30,918 nt of DNA from the NCBI GenBank assembly GCA_009692905.1, contig SHYI01000002.1:1-30918 (forward strand), given 5' to 3'. The DNA comes from Chloroflexota bacterium (GTDB lineage: Bacteria > Chloroflexota > Limnocylindria > Limnocylindrales > Limnocylindraceae). A program made the translations under genes and the position numbers. Of this stretch, positions 1 to 10,038 are shown piece after piece. Position 1 is the first letter of the stretch. Each line of letters starts with the position of its first letter. Below the pieces are notes generated by a model. That model made no database searches, was not told where the DNA came from, and worked only from the letters and a program-made list of their open reading frames with translations.

Positions 1-13
1 AAGAGGAGGCTCC

Positions 14-1417
14 ATGACGGTCGCTAAGGAGACGGTTCGCGACGAACGGGAGCAGTACGCCTTCCACGACGACATCACCTACCTGCGCGAGACGAAGGCC
101 GGCCTGACCGAGGCCACGGTTCGGGAGATCTCCGAGACGAAGGATGAGCCAGCCTGGATGCTGGAGTATCGCCTCCGCGCCTACAAGCACTTTGAGGCCC
201 GTGCGATGCCGATGTGGGGCGGCGACCTCACGAAGCTCGACTTCTCGAAGATCGTCTACTACCGCAAGCCATCTGAGCGAGAAGAGAAGTCGTGGGACGA
301 CGTCCCCGACCAGATCAAGAAGACCTTCGAGCGACTCGGCATCCCTGAGGCGGAGCGTAAGTTCCTTTCGGGCGTTGGCGCGCAGTACGACTCCGAAGTT
401 GTCTACCACTCCGTGCGCGAAGACCTGCAGAAGCTCGGCGTCGTCTTCATGGGTACCGACCAGGGGATGAAGGAGTACCCAGAGATCTTCAAGAAGTACT
501 TCGGCACCGTTATTCCAGCAGAGGACAACAAGTTTGCCGCCCTCAATTCGGCCGTCTGGTCGGGTGGCTCGTTCGTCTATGTGCCGAAGGGCGTTGAGGT
601 GCCACTCCCACTGCAGGCCTACTTCCGCATCAACGGACAGAACACCGGGCAGTTCGAGCGCACCCTAATCGTTGTAGACGAGGGCGCAAGCCTGCACTAC
701 ATCGAAGGCTGCACCGCGCCAAACTGGGCTACCGACTCACTGCATGTCGCCGTCGTTGAGGTGATTGCACTTCCGGGTGCCAAGGTTCGCTACACCACGA
801 TTCAGAACTGGTCGAACGATGTCTACAACCTGGTGACGAAGCGGGCGCACGCGCACGCCGGTGCCACCGTTGAGTGGATTGACGCCAACACAGGCGCACA
901 GCTCACCATGAAGTACCCAGGCATCTACCTGCTTGGCGAGAAGGCGCACGCCGAAATCGTCTCTGTCGCTGTCGCCTCAAAGGGTCAGCGTCAAGACACC
1001 GGCGCGAAGGCGATACACCTCGCAGCCAATACGACGAGTCGAATTGTTGGCAAGTCGGTCTGCAAGGATGGCGGCGTGGCAACCTACCGCGGCACGGTTC
1101 GCGTGGCGCCTGGTGCAACCGGTGTCACCACCAGCGTGCGCTGCGATGCGCTGATTCTCGATGAGGGGAGCCGCTCCGAAACATATCCATACATCGATAT
1201 TCAAGAGGACGACACCTCAATGAGCCACGAGGCGACGGTCGGGCGCGTCTCTGATGATCAGATCTTCTATCTGATGAGCCGTGGGATGACGGAGAACGAG
1301 GCAACGAATCTGATCGTGCAGGGCTTCCTTGAGGTCTTCACCAAGGAGTTGCCGATGGAGTACGCCCTTGAGTTCAATCGCCTGATTCGACTCGAGATGG
1401 AGGGGGCCCTCGGGTGA
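14..1417 (+). CDS. sufB: Fe-S cluster assembly scaffold SufB
   Basis: SufB is the scaffold subunit of the cytosolic SUF (SufBCD) complex, on which Fe-S clusters are built. The 467-residue protein has the usual family length. It shows the core SufB beta-helix region and the C-terminal stretch TSVRCDALIL; C377 corresponds, from memory, to the conserved cluster or persulfide cysteine (C405 in E. coli). It is followed by the TYPYI and HEA signatures of the SufB/D family. The ATG is preceded by GAGGAGG at 3-9, a strong ribosome site. The stop overlaps the sufD start by 4 bases (GTGA), so translation is probably coupled. The ATPase sufC would be expected just upstream, outside the window; sufS and sufU are not seen downstream. 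The identification is secure. Confidence 0.97.
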   Translation: MTVAKETVRDEREQYAFHDDITYLRETKAGLTEATVREISETKDEPAWMLEYRLRAYKHFEARAMPMWGGDLTKLDFSKIVYYRKPSEREEKSWDDVPDQIKKTFERLGIPEAERKFLSGVGAQYDSEVVYHSVREDLQKLGVVFMGTDQGMKEYPEIFKKYFGTVIPAEDNKFAALNSAVWSGGSFVYVPKGVEVPLPLQAYFRINGQNTGQFERTLIVVDEGASLHYIEGCTAPNWATDSLHVAVVEVIALPGAKVRYTTIQNWSNDVYNLVTKRAHAHAGATVEWIDANTGAQLTMKYPGIYLLGEKAHAEIVSVAVASKGQRQDTGAKAIHLAANTTSRIVGKSVCKDGGVATYRGTVRVAPGATGVTTSVRCDALILDEGSRSETYPYIDIQEDDTSMSHEATVGRVSDDQIFYLMSRGMTENEATNLIVQGFLEVFTKELPMEYALEFNRLIRLEMEGALG

Positions 1418-2715
1418 CCCGTCGCGCTCTCGCTGATCTCCCCCTCGAGTGGGCGACAACCGACATGATCACCACGCTCAGCCCAGGGGGCGCCGGCCTA
1501 CCTGAGCGCACGGTGGCACTCGCCGCGTTTCACGCCCTGCCAACGGAGTCGAACCTGCTCTTCACCGGATACGTCGACCTGCGAGCGGCAGAGGTAGAGC
1601 GCGCCGCGCCCGCCCCGCTCCCACAAGAGATTCGCCCCCTACCCGCCACTGCGCTGCCAGAGGGCGCCGCTGCACTGATTGAGATTTCAAGTGCCGGTGT
1701 TGGCGCCTACCTTGGTGCGGAGGCCATCGCCGCGGGCTTGAGTGCCACGCCGCTTAGTCCATCCACACCGATGGGTGGCGCCAGCGAGGACCGCACCGCT
1801 GCGCTCGTCGCCGCACTCTGGAACGCTGGCGTCTCGATCACGCTCAACGCCGCTCGCCTGAGCGCACCGATCGTTATTCGCGTCGTCGCCCCAGAGTCTG
1901 GCTCCTCGCTCCTTGCCCGCATCGCCGTACAGCTTGGCGATGGCGCACAGGCCTCGATCGTGGAAGAGATCAGCGGCAGCGCCGCCGTGCCCGGCGTCGC
2001 CACCTCACTCTTGGCGATCAGTAGCGAGATCACGCTCGGTGCCCGCGCGTCGTTGGCGCTCTCGTCAATTCAAGACCTTCCTGAAGACCGTGCCTATGTG
2101 ACGGTCCGTCGTCACACCTTCGGCGAGAAGGCACAGCTGCAGCTCACCGTGGCGCAGGTCGGCGCACGGCTGGTGCGTGGGCGCATCGATCACCTGCTTT
2201 CGGGCGATGGATCTGGCGTGCGCCAGGTTGAGGTGGTCTTCGGCGCCGGCGATCAGATCCACGACCTCACCACCTACAGCCTGCACTCCGGCCAGAAGAC
2301 GGTCGGCGACCTGTTGGCGAAGGGTGTGTTTGCCGGGAACGCGCGCGGCTACATCAAGGGGGTCACGACGATTCCACGCAGCGGACGTGGCACCAACTCG
2401 TATCTCGGTGAGTTCGGCATGCTCCTCTCGAAGACGGCGCGCAGCGTGGCGATCCCATCACTCTGGATTGACCAGCCTGACTGCGAGCGCGCGGCGCACG
2501 GGAGCTCCGTTGGGCCAATCGATCCCGCCCAGATCTTCTACCTCCGCTCGCGCGGGCTGACCGATGCCGAAGCGCGCCGCACCATCGTGATGGGATTCCT
2601 CGAGCCCGTCGTTGCTGCACTCCCGCTCGATGCCGACGCTGAGCGCCTGCGCGAGGTGCTTGCTGCGAAGCTTGATGCCGCGCTCGCGAAGCAGCCTGCG
2701 GCGCTCGCCTCTTAA
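1414..2715 (+). CDS. sufD: Fe-S cluster assembly protein SufD
   Basis: SufD is the partner of SufB in the SufBC2D scaffold. The 433-residue protein has a divergent, Ala-rich N-terminal half and a conserved C-terminal half. There the stretch CERAAHGSSVG carries H362, which matches the position of the conserved SufD histidine (H360 in E. coli). It is followed by IFYLRSRGLTDAEAR, closely parallel to SufB's own C-terminus. The start is GTG, overlapping the sufB stop as GTGA; no better in-frame start is near. Gene order sufB-sufD followed by a small Rieske protein is a common SUF operon arrangement. The weak N-terminal conservation is normal for SufD. Confidence 0.95.
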   Translation: MTRRALADLPLEWATTDMITTLSPGGAGLPERTVALAAFHALPTESNLLFTGYVDLRAAEVERAAPAPLPQEIRPLPATALPEGAAALIEISSAGVGAYLGAEAIAAGLSATPLSPSTPMGGASEDRTAALVAALWNAGVSITLNAARLSAPIVIRVVAPESGSSLLARIAVQLGDGAQASIVEEISGSAAVPGVATSLLAISSEITLGARASLALSSIQDLPEDRAYVTVRRHTFGEKAQLQLTVAQVGARLVRGRIDHLLSGDGSGVRQVEVVFGAGDQIHDLTTYSLHSGQKTVGDLLAKGVFAGNARGYIKGVTTIPRSGRGTNSYLGEFGMLLSKTARSVAIPSLWIDQPDCERAAHGSSVGPIDPAQIFYLRSRGLTDAEARRTIVMGFLEPVVAALPLDADAERLREVLAAKLDAALAKQPAALAS

Positions 2716-2724
2716 CCGGCGCAG

Positions 2725-3048
2725 ATGCCAGCAGAGCGCCTCTTCCCCGCAGTAGAACTTCCTGACGGCACGATGCGCCTTGCGTGGCCAGGTGGCGCGG
2801 CCATCCTGGTGGTGAATCGCGGCGGCAAGCTGCTAGCGGTCGACGGCGTATGCACCCACGAGTATTGCGAGCTGGATCGCGGCTTTCTCTCGCCAGCCAC
2901 CGTTGACCGACCCACCGTGACCTGCCCCCTGCACCTCTCGCGATTTGACTTGGAGAGCGGGGAGCCGCTCGATCCACCGGCCGAGATTCCGCTCGGGGTT
3001 CACGTGGTGAGCGTCGACGATCAGGGGTGGGTGGTGCTTCAGACCTAG
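2725..3048 (+). CDS. Small Rieske [2Fe-2S] ferredoxin
   Basis: A 107-residue soluble Rieske-fold protein, likely an electron carrier (ferredoxin component) linked to the SUF system. The cluster ligands are visible as CTH (C43, H45) and CPLH (C67, H70). The spacing between the two halves is 21 residues, longer than the 15-17 usual in this fold; the extra residues form the stretch SPATVDRPT. After the second motif the protein follows the family pattern (RFDLESGEPLDPP). It lies 9 bases after sufD in the same direction and is almost certainly co-transcribed. Rieske proteins in SUF operons are common, but their exact partner is often unknown. No ring-hydroxylase catalytic domain is attached. Confidence 0.88.
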   Translation: MPAERLFPAVELPDGTMRLAWPGGAAILVVNRGGKLLAVDGVCTHEYCELDRGFLSPATVDRPTVTCPLHLSRFDLESGEPLDPPAEIPLGVHVVSVDDQGWVVLQT

Positions 3049-3063
3049 CCCTGCGCAGCGCGC

Positions 3064-3069
3064 TACGAT
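3064..3069 (+). promoter_or_regulatory. Candidate -10 box (TACGAT) for the ferritin/VIT1 gene
   Basis: TACGAT lies just after the Rieske stop and 39 bases before the ATG at 3109. A transcript starting about 7 bases downstream would have a leader of about 33 bases containing the ribosome site AGAGGGGAG (3096-3103). It resembles the other -10 boxes of this window. No convincing -35 was seen. Confidence 0.4.
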
Positions 3070-3108
3070 GGGGGCGACGCGCACCAAATGCGCAAGAGGG
3101 GAGCCCCA

Positions 3109-4254
3109 ATGCAGGAGATCAAGGATCGCGCCGCAAGCCTCGCCGGTCTCGCCTTAGAGCGCGACGCAATCTTCTTGTACGACGCCCTCGCCAAGATCGA
3201 GAAGGATCCTGCGCGGCGCAGCGCCTTTGAGCGCATCGCCACAAGTGAGCGCCGCCACGCCGCCATCTGGGAGGCGAAGCTCCTCAGCCTCGGCGAGCAG
3301 GTGCCTGCCAGCAAGCGCCCAAGTTGGCGCGTGCGCCAGATCACGCTCCTCGCTCGACTCTTCGGCACACGTGCCGTGAGTGACATGGTCAAGGCGCTCG
3401 AAGGGTACGAAGAGGAGATCTACGGCGCCCACAGCGACGTTGCAGAGGTCACCGATATTGCCGCCGATGAGGCGAAGCACGCCGACATCTGGCGCGAACT
3501 TGATGCTGGAAAGAGCGAGGGTGCATATCGCGCTGGGCTCGCTGAGACCAAGGCCCGCGAGCCGTGGCACCGCGCCGGCAACAGCGGCACGCTACGAGCG
3601 ACCATCTTCGGCGTCTCCGACGGCCTTGTCTCTAACGCCGCCCTGGTCATGGGTATCGCCGGAGCGACCACGGCCAGTGGCCAGGGTGGCTTCGTGGTGC
3701 TTGCTGGCGTCGCAGGCCTCCTTGCCGGTGCGTTCAGCATGGGAGCGGGCGAGTACGTATCGATGCGCAGTCAGACCGAGCTCCTTGAGCGCCAGATCGA
3801 ACTGGAGCGCGCAGAGCTCGAGGCGATGCCCGAAGAGGAGGAGGCCGAGATCGCAGCGATCTATCAGGCGCGTGGCTTCCCCGATGACGAGGCGAAGTCA
3901 ATCGCCAAGCGCCTGATGGCCGATCCGAAGATTGCACTTGAGACGCTCGTCCGCGAAGAGCTCGGCCTTGACCCAGAGCAGCTTGGATCACCTTGGGGTG
4001 CATCCATCGGGTCGTTTATCGCCTTTGCGATCGGTGCGCTTGTGCCGCTCTTGCCATTCATCCTGCTGAGCGGGTCCACCGCACTCTTGATCAGCATCGC
4101 CTTGACGGCGGCCGCGCTCTTCGGTGTTGGCGCCGCGGTGAGCCTGTTGACCGGCAAGTCTGCAATCTATACAGGCCTACGCCAGCTCGCCATCGGCGCC
4201 GCAGCGGCAGCCATCACCTACGCCGTTGGATCGCTGATCGGGGTCAACATCTAA
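3109..4254 (+). CDS. MbfA-like ferritin-domain/VIT1-CCC1 iron(manganese) transporter fusion
   Basis: A two-part membrane protein of 381 residues. Residues 1-130 form a ferritin-like four-helix domain with two ExxH motifs (E47/H50 in SERRH, E121/H124 in DEAKH) plus E18 and E101-103 as likely di-iron ligands. Residues 160-381 are a VIT1/CCC1 transporter with the signature stretches FGVSDGLVSNAALVMGI and GEYVSMRSQTELLE, a charged cytosolic helix pair, and hydrophobic segments near 300-380. This layout matches MbfA proteins, known in alphaproteobacteria as iron exporters. I chose ATG 3109 over the in-frame ATG at 3088 because AGGGGAG sits just before 3109, while 3088 has no ribosome site. Its place after the SUF and Rieske genes supports an iron role; manganese transport cannot be excluded. 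Confidence 0.9.
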   Translation: MQEIKDRAASLAGLALERDAIFLYDALAKIEKDPARRSAFERIATSERRHAAIWEAKLLSLGEQVPASKRPSWRVRQITLLARLFGTRAVSDMVKALEGYEEEIYGAHSDVAEVTDIAADEAKHADIWRELDAGKSEGAYRAGLAETKAREPWHRAGNSGTLRATIFGVSDGLVSNAALVMGIAGATTASGQGGFVVLAGVAGLLAGAFSMGAGEYVSMRSQTELLERQIELERAELEAMPEEEEAEIAAIYQARGFPDDEAKSIAKRLMADPKIALETLVREELGLDPEQLGSPWGASIGSFIAFAIGALVPLLPFILLSGSTALLISIALTAAALFGVGAAVSLLTGKSAIYTGLRQLAIGAAAAAITYAVGSLIGVNI

Positions 4255-6050
<1,796 letters not shown>

Positions 6051-6052
<2 letters not shown>

Positions 6053-6065
6053 CGCCAGCGGCGCT
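6051..6065. terminator. Short hairpin between convergent mdh and mmsA
   Basis: AGCGCC-AGC-GGCGCT forms a perfect 6-base stem with a 3-base loop and fills nearly the whole gap between the two convergent genes. There is no T-run on either side, so intrinsic termination would be weak. Its position suggests a bidirectional end point. Confidence 0.4.
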
Positions 6066-6070
6066 CTTGA

Positions 6071-7549
6071 TTAGAACCAGCGAGCGGTAATGACCTTCTT
6101 CGTGGTGTAGAACTCCACCCCATCGCGACCGGTCGCGTGCAGGTCGCCGAAGAAGCTCTTGCGTCGACCGCTGAACGGGAAGAAGGCCATTGGGGCGGCA
6201 ACACCCACATTTACGCCGAGCATCCCCGAGGTTGCCTTGCGCTTGAACTCGCGCGCCGCAGAGCCGGAGGCGGTGTAGATGCTCGCGGCATTGCCGTACT
6301 CGTTCGTCTCGGCCATCAGGCGGAGCGCCTCATCAAGGTCCTTGGCGTAGAGCACGGAGAGGACCGGCCCGAAGAGCTCCTCGCGTGCGAGCGGCGACGT
6401 TGGTGCGATCTCAAGCAGCGTTGGGCCAACGAAGTAGCCCTTTGCGGGGCCGGTGCCGCGTCCGTCACGCAGCATCTTGGCGCCAGCGGCGACCCCTTCG
6501 TCGACCAGTCGGTGAATCCGCTCGCGCGCCTCACCGCGAATCACGGGGCCGAGCGAGATGCCAGCATCAAGGCCGAATCCCATCTTGATCGTGTCAGCGT
6601 GTTCAAGGAGTCGTGGCAGCATGCGCTCACGGGCCTCACCAACAAGGGTGAGCACCGAGCCTGCAAGGCAGCGCTGCCCCGCATTGCCGAAGGCAGACTC
6701 CGCGATGTTCGGCACGCTCTGGTCGAGCACGGCGTCGGGCATGGCGATGATGTGGTTCTTGGCGCCACCGAGCGCCTGTACGCGCTTGCCACTCTTCGCC
6801 GCCGTCTCGTAGACGATGCGCGCCACGCGCTCTGAGCCGACGAAGCTGATCGCATCAACACCTGGGCTCGTGATTAGGCTGGTGACCGTCTCAACGGCGC
6901 CATGCACCAAGCCAACAACGCCCGCCGGAATGCCGGCCTCTTCGCAGATCTCAATGATGCGCTGTGCCGAGATTGGGGTGCGCTCGGACGGCTTCAAGAT
7001 GAAGGAGTTACCACAGGCGATCGCGAGTGGCAGCATCCACATGGGAACCATGAACGGGAAGTTGAACGGCGTGATGCCCGCGACGACACCGACGGGGAAG
7101 CGCACCATCTCGGAGTCGATGCCGCGCGAGACCTGGTCGAGGTTCTGGCCCATCAGGAGCGTTGGTGCGCCACAGGCAAAGTCAACGACCTCAATGCCGC
7201 GGCGTACCTCGCCGGTGGCATCGCTCAGCACCTTCCCGTTCTCGGTCGTGACGAGCTTGGCGAGCGCCTCGCGGTTGTCGAGCATCGCCTCGCGCAGCTT
7301 GAAGAGGTAGCCGGCGCGCTCTGGTGGCGGCATCTCCCCCCACTCGAATGCGGCGGCTCGGGCCGCGTCCACGGCGGCCTGCACGTCGGCGGCATTGGAG
7401 AGGGGCACGTAGGCGAGGGGGGCCTCGGTTGCCGGGTTTGGCACCACCAGCCGCTCGCTCGAAGAGGAGGCGACCCAGTGCCCGTTGATGAAGTTCTTTA
7501 GGGTGGCCGGGGCGCTCTGTGCGGCCAAGCTTTCAATGGTTGTTCCCAT
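6071..7549 (-). CDS. mmsA: CoA-acylating (methyl)malonate-semialdehyde dehydrogenase
   Basis: ALDH-superfamily enzyme of 492 residues. It oxidises methylmalonate or malonate semialdehyde to propionyl- or acetyl-CoA with CO2 release (valine, beta-alanine or inositol breakdown). Features are FINGHW near the N-terminus, ITPFNFPFMVP (160-169), ILKPSE, FVGSE, the MMSDH-type QALGGAKNHIIAMPDA (258-273), and the catalytic cysteine C294 in GNAGQRCLAGS. The open frame runs on far upstream, antisense to the next gene, but homology begins only at residue 19 after ATG 7549, so the long frame is an accident. A -10-like GAGAAT lies 6 bases before this ATG. It is divergent from an aminotransferase that could supply its semialdehyde substrate. 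Confidence 0.94.
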   Translation of the reverse strand: MGTTIESLAAQSAPATLKNFINGHWVASSSSERLVVPNPATEAPLAYVPLSNAADVQAAVDAARAAAFEWGEMPPPERAGYLFKLREAMLDNREALAKLVTTENGKVLSDATGEVRRGIEVVDFACGAPTLLMGQNLDQVSRGIDSEMVRFPVGVVAGITPFNFPFMVPMWMLPLAIACGNSFILKPSERTPISAQRIIEICEEAGIPAGVVGLVHGAVETVTSLITSPGVDAISFVGSERVARIVYETAAKSGKRVQALGGAKNHIIAMPDAVLDQSVPNIAESAFGNAGQRCLAGSVLTLVGEARERMLPRLLEHADTIKMGFGLDAGISLGPVIRGEARERIHRLVDEGVAAGAKMLRDGRGTGPAKGYFVGPTLLEIAPTSPLAREELFGPVLSVLYAKDLDEALRLMAETNEYGNAASIYTASGSAAREFKRKATSGMLGVNVGVAAPMAFFPFSGRRKSFFGDLHATGRDGVEFYTTKKVITARWF

Positions 7550-7564
7550 GGCGAGATTCTCGCC
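7550..7564 (-). promoter_or_regulatory. Palindrome containing the likely mmsA -10 box
   Basis: GGCGAGATTCTCGCC is a perfect 7-base inverted repeat around one central base. It touches the mmsA start codon. Read on the minus strand it contains GAGAAT (7556-7561), 6 bases before the ATG, the spacing expected for a leaderless transcript. It could also be an operator. Confidence 0.4.
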
Positions 7565-7628
7565 GATCTGCGCCCCGAGCGCAGCCCACGGCGTGATTGT
7601 CTCGCGCCACGCACCACCAGAAGGGGGG

Positions 7629-7634
7629 TATCCT
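7629..7634 (+). promoter_or_regulatory. Candidate -10 box (TATCCT) for the aminotransferase gene
   Basis: TATCCT in the 129-base gap between the divergent mmsA and aminotransferase genes. The predicted leader of about 40 bases ends with GGGAGGG before ATG 7679. No clear -35 was found. The rest of this gap holds only the mmsA palindrome. Confidence 0.35.
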
Positions 7635-7678
7635 GAGGGGTAAGAGGGCGCGTCTGCGCCTAACCGGCGGGAGGGACC

Positions 7679-9016
7679 ATGAGCGCAGCCAAGAGAACCC
7701 CAATGAGTGGGCCAGAGATGGTGGCTCTCTCGAAGCGTCACACCATGACCGAATGGTCTGCGCAGGCTGCAGCGAACCCTATTCCAATTGCCCGCGCGAA
7801 GGGCTCCTGGTTCTGGACCCCCGAAGAGGAGAAGTTCCTCGACTTCAACAGCCAGTTGATGTGCACCAACATCGGCCACGGCGATGAGCGTGTGCTGAAG
7901 GCCATCACAGATCAGGCGGCCACCCTGGCCTACGCGAACCCATTTATGGCAACGGAGCCACGCGCCCGACTCGGCGCGAAGCTCGCCGAGATCTGCCCTG
8001 GTGATATCGACGCCTTCTTCTTCACCAACGGCGGCGCCGAAGCGGTCGAGAACGCCTTCCGCATCGCGCGCCTCTACACAGGTCGTCACAAGATCGCCGC
8101 ACGCTATCGCTCGTATCACGGCGGAACCTCTGGAGCGCTCAGCGCAACAGGCGACCCGCGTCGCTGGTTCGCGGAGCCCGGCATGCCTGGCATCTTCCGC
8201 ATCCCAGACTTCCACGAATTCGGCGCTGCAGAGCCACGCCCCGCTGCTGATGTACTTGCGGAGACCGAGAAGATCATTCGCTTCGAAGGTCCACAGACCG
8301 TCGCCGCGATTATTGTCGAGCCGGTTGTGGGCACCAACGGCATCCTCATTCCGCCCGATGGCTATATGCAGGGCCTGCGTGACATCTGCGACCGCCACGG
8401 CATTCTGCTGATTGCCGACGAGGTGATGGCCGGATTCGGCCGAACGGGGAAGTGGTTCGCCATTGACCACTCAGGCGTCGTGCCCGACATGATCACCATG
8501 GCGAAGGGTTTGACCAGCGCCTATGTGGCACTCGGTGCACTTGGCATGCGACGACCGATCGCCGATCACTTCGCCGAGAAGGTGTTCGGTGGTGGGCTGA
8601 CCTACAACAGCCATCCGCTCGCCTGCGCGACCGCCCTCGCCACCATCGAGGTCTACGAGGAGGACGACCTGATCGCCCGCGCCGCAACGATGGGGAAGAC
8701 GCTCCGTGCGCATCACGAGCGGATGAAGGCGAAGCACCCCTGCGTCGGACCAATTCGCAATATTGGACTCTTCGGGATCATCGAGCTTGTGCGCGATCCG
8801 AAGACGCAAGAGCCGATCGCGGCGTTCAATACGAGCGCACCAGAAATGTTGGCGCTCGGAGCATTCTTTCGGAAGAACGGTCTCTATACGATCGTGCGAT
8901 GGAATGGATTCTTCACGAATCCACCGCTCATCATCACGAACGAAGAGCTCGACTTTGCGTTTGATGTGATCGACCGCGGCCTGACAGAGGTTGACAAGGC
9001 CCTCGGGCTGGCATGA
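7679..9016 (+). CDS. Class III PLP-dependent aminotransferase (omega-amino acid type)
   Basis: A 445-residue fold-type I transaminase of the class III group that includes beta-alanine, taurine, GABA and 4-aminobutyrate aminotransferases. Key signs are FFFTNGGAEAVENAF (cofactor phosphate binding), YHGGT, ADEVMAGFGRTG with D247 contacting the pyridine nitrogen, and the Schiff-base lysine K276 in MAKGLTSAY. Substrate cannot be read from sequence. Divergence from the CoA-acylating semialdehyde dehydrogenase suggests a substrate such as beta-alanine or 3-aminoisobutyrate, giving the semialdehyde that MmsA uses; taurine-pyruvate transaminase is another possibility. The start is set by GGGAGGG just upstream. 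The stop overlaps the next gene's start by 4 bases (ATGA). Confidence 0.92.
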   Translation: MSAAKRTPMSGPEMVALSKRHTMTEWSAQAAANPIPIARAKGSWFWTPEEEKFLDFNSQLMCTNIGHGDERVLKAITDQAATLAYANPFMATEPRARLGAKLAEICPGDIDAFFFTNGGAEAVENAFRIARLYTGRHKIAARYRSYHGGTSGALSATGDPRRWFAEPGMPGIFRIPDFHEFGAAEPRPAADVLAETEKIIRFEGPQTVAAIIVEPVVGTNGILIPPDGYMQGLRDICDRHGILLIADEVMAGFGRTGKWFAIDHSGVVPDMITMAKGLTSAYVALGALGMRRPIADHFAEKVFGGGLTYNSHPLACATALATIEVYEEDDLIARAATMGKTLRAHHERMKAKHPCVGPIRNIGLFGIIELVRDPKTQEPIAAFNTSAPEMLALGAFFRKNGLYTIVRWNGFFTNPPLIITNEELDFAFDVIDRGLTEVDKALGLA

Positions 9017-10035
9017 GCGACGCTCGCGTCGGCGAGGGAGTGCCACCACCAGTGATTACGGTGGTGCAGCGTGGCCAGATCACCGAGGTGGCACATCGCG
9101 GTGACGTGGCGGTGGTGGCCGATGGTGGCCGCCTCGCCGCAAGCGTCGGTGATCCAGATCGCCTGATCTCTCTGCGGAGTTCGGTGAAACCCTTTACCGC
9201 AGTGGCGGTGCTCGCCGCAGCAGACGAGGCCGGCCTCACGCTCGACGACGAGATGATCGCACTCGCCTCGGCGAGCCATGCGGGCGCTGACGAGCACACG
9301 GCGGTGGCGCAGCGCATGGTTGAGGCCTTCGGGCTGAACCCAGCACACCTCGTACATGGCCGTCCGCAGAGCTCGCGTGGTGGCAGCGGTGAGCTGCTCG
9401 CGCACATGTGCTCTGGGCAGCACCTCTCACTCCTGCTGCTGGCGAAGGCACGTGGATTCGATCCGATCGGGTACGACGCCTTTGATCATCCCGTGCAGCG
9501 CGAGCTGCGCACCGTTGTTGGTGAGTTGCTCAGCGTTGACCTGCATGCAGCCCCGTGGGGGATGGATGGGTGCGCTATCCCCACCTCTGCGATTCCACTT
9601 CGCGCGGCGGCTGAGGGGGCGCGGCGCTGGGCCACCCCGCACGACCCACTCGTACCAGAGCGCTACCGCGCGCTTCTAGAGCGCGTTCGCGTCGCCGCCG
9701 TCAAGAACCCGCGCCTCATCTCTGGGGCAGGCTCTCTTGATACCGATCTCATTCGTGGCGGCGAGGGTCTCGTTGTGGCGAAGCAAGGCGCTGAGGGGCT
9801 CTGCCTCGTTGGCCTGCCGGGCTACGGCATCGCGGTGCGCACCGAGGATGGCGATGCTGCGGCGCGCTCCGGGCGCGTCGCAACGGTTGCCGTACTTGCG
9901 GCGATCGGTGCCAGCGTCGCCGCAGCCTCATCGCTCGAGGCGCATCGCATCGTGAACCTTGCCGATCCGCGGGGCGGCGCAGCACTCGCCACGGTATCTC
10001 CAGCAGCATCGCTTTCGCTGCTTAAGGTTTCGTAG
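9013..10035 (+). CDS. L-asparaginase II family protein (Rhizobium etli type)
   Basis: A 340-residue member of the AnsA-like asparaginase II family, expected to hydrolyse L-asparagine to aspartate and ammonia in the cytosol. From memory of the R. etli ReAV structure, its two Ser-Lys pairs appear here as S56/K59 (SSVK) and S88/K257 (ASASH, VAKQGAEG). D185 and C187 are in MDGCAIPT and C133 is in CSGQH. The zinc-binding lysine of the usual CSGKH motif is a glutamine (Q136), and the position of ReAV C249 is D243. Metal binding may therefore differ or be lost. Start overlaps the aminotransferase stop (ATGA), so the two are coupled and may share a nitrogen-metabolism role. Confidence 0.87.
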   Translation: MSDARVGEGVPPPVITVVQRGQITEVAHRGDVAVVADGGRLAASVGDPDRLISLRSSVKPFTAVAVLAAADEAGLTLDDEMIALASASHAGADEHTAVAQRMVEAFGLNPAHLVHGRPQSSRGGSGELLAHMCSGQHLSLLLLAKARGFDPIGYDAFDHPVQRELRTVVGELLSVDLHAAPWGMDGCAIPTSAIPLRAAAEGARRWATPHDPLVPERYRALLERVRVAAVKNPRLISGAGSLDTDLIRGGEGLVVAKQGAEGLCLVGLPGYGIAVRTEDGDAAARSGRVATVAVLAAIGASVAAASSLEAHRIVNLADPRGGAALATVSPAASLSLLKVS

Positions 10036-10038
10036 GCC

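Noticed and set aside
2363..3109. 248-codon minus-strand open frame across sufD and the Rieske gene
   Set aside because: Very Arg/Pro/Ala-rich with no motif; it is a shadow of clear plus-strand genes.
7550..8470. Minus-strand open frame of about 307 codons upstream of mmsA, in frame with it
   Set aside because: It is antisense to the well-supported aminotransferase, has no recognisable domain, and the ALDH fold begins only after ATG 7549. High GC content makes long antisense frames common.
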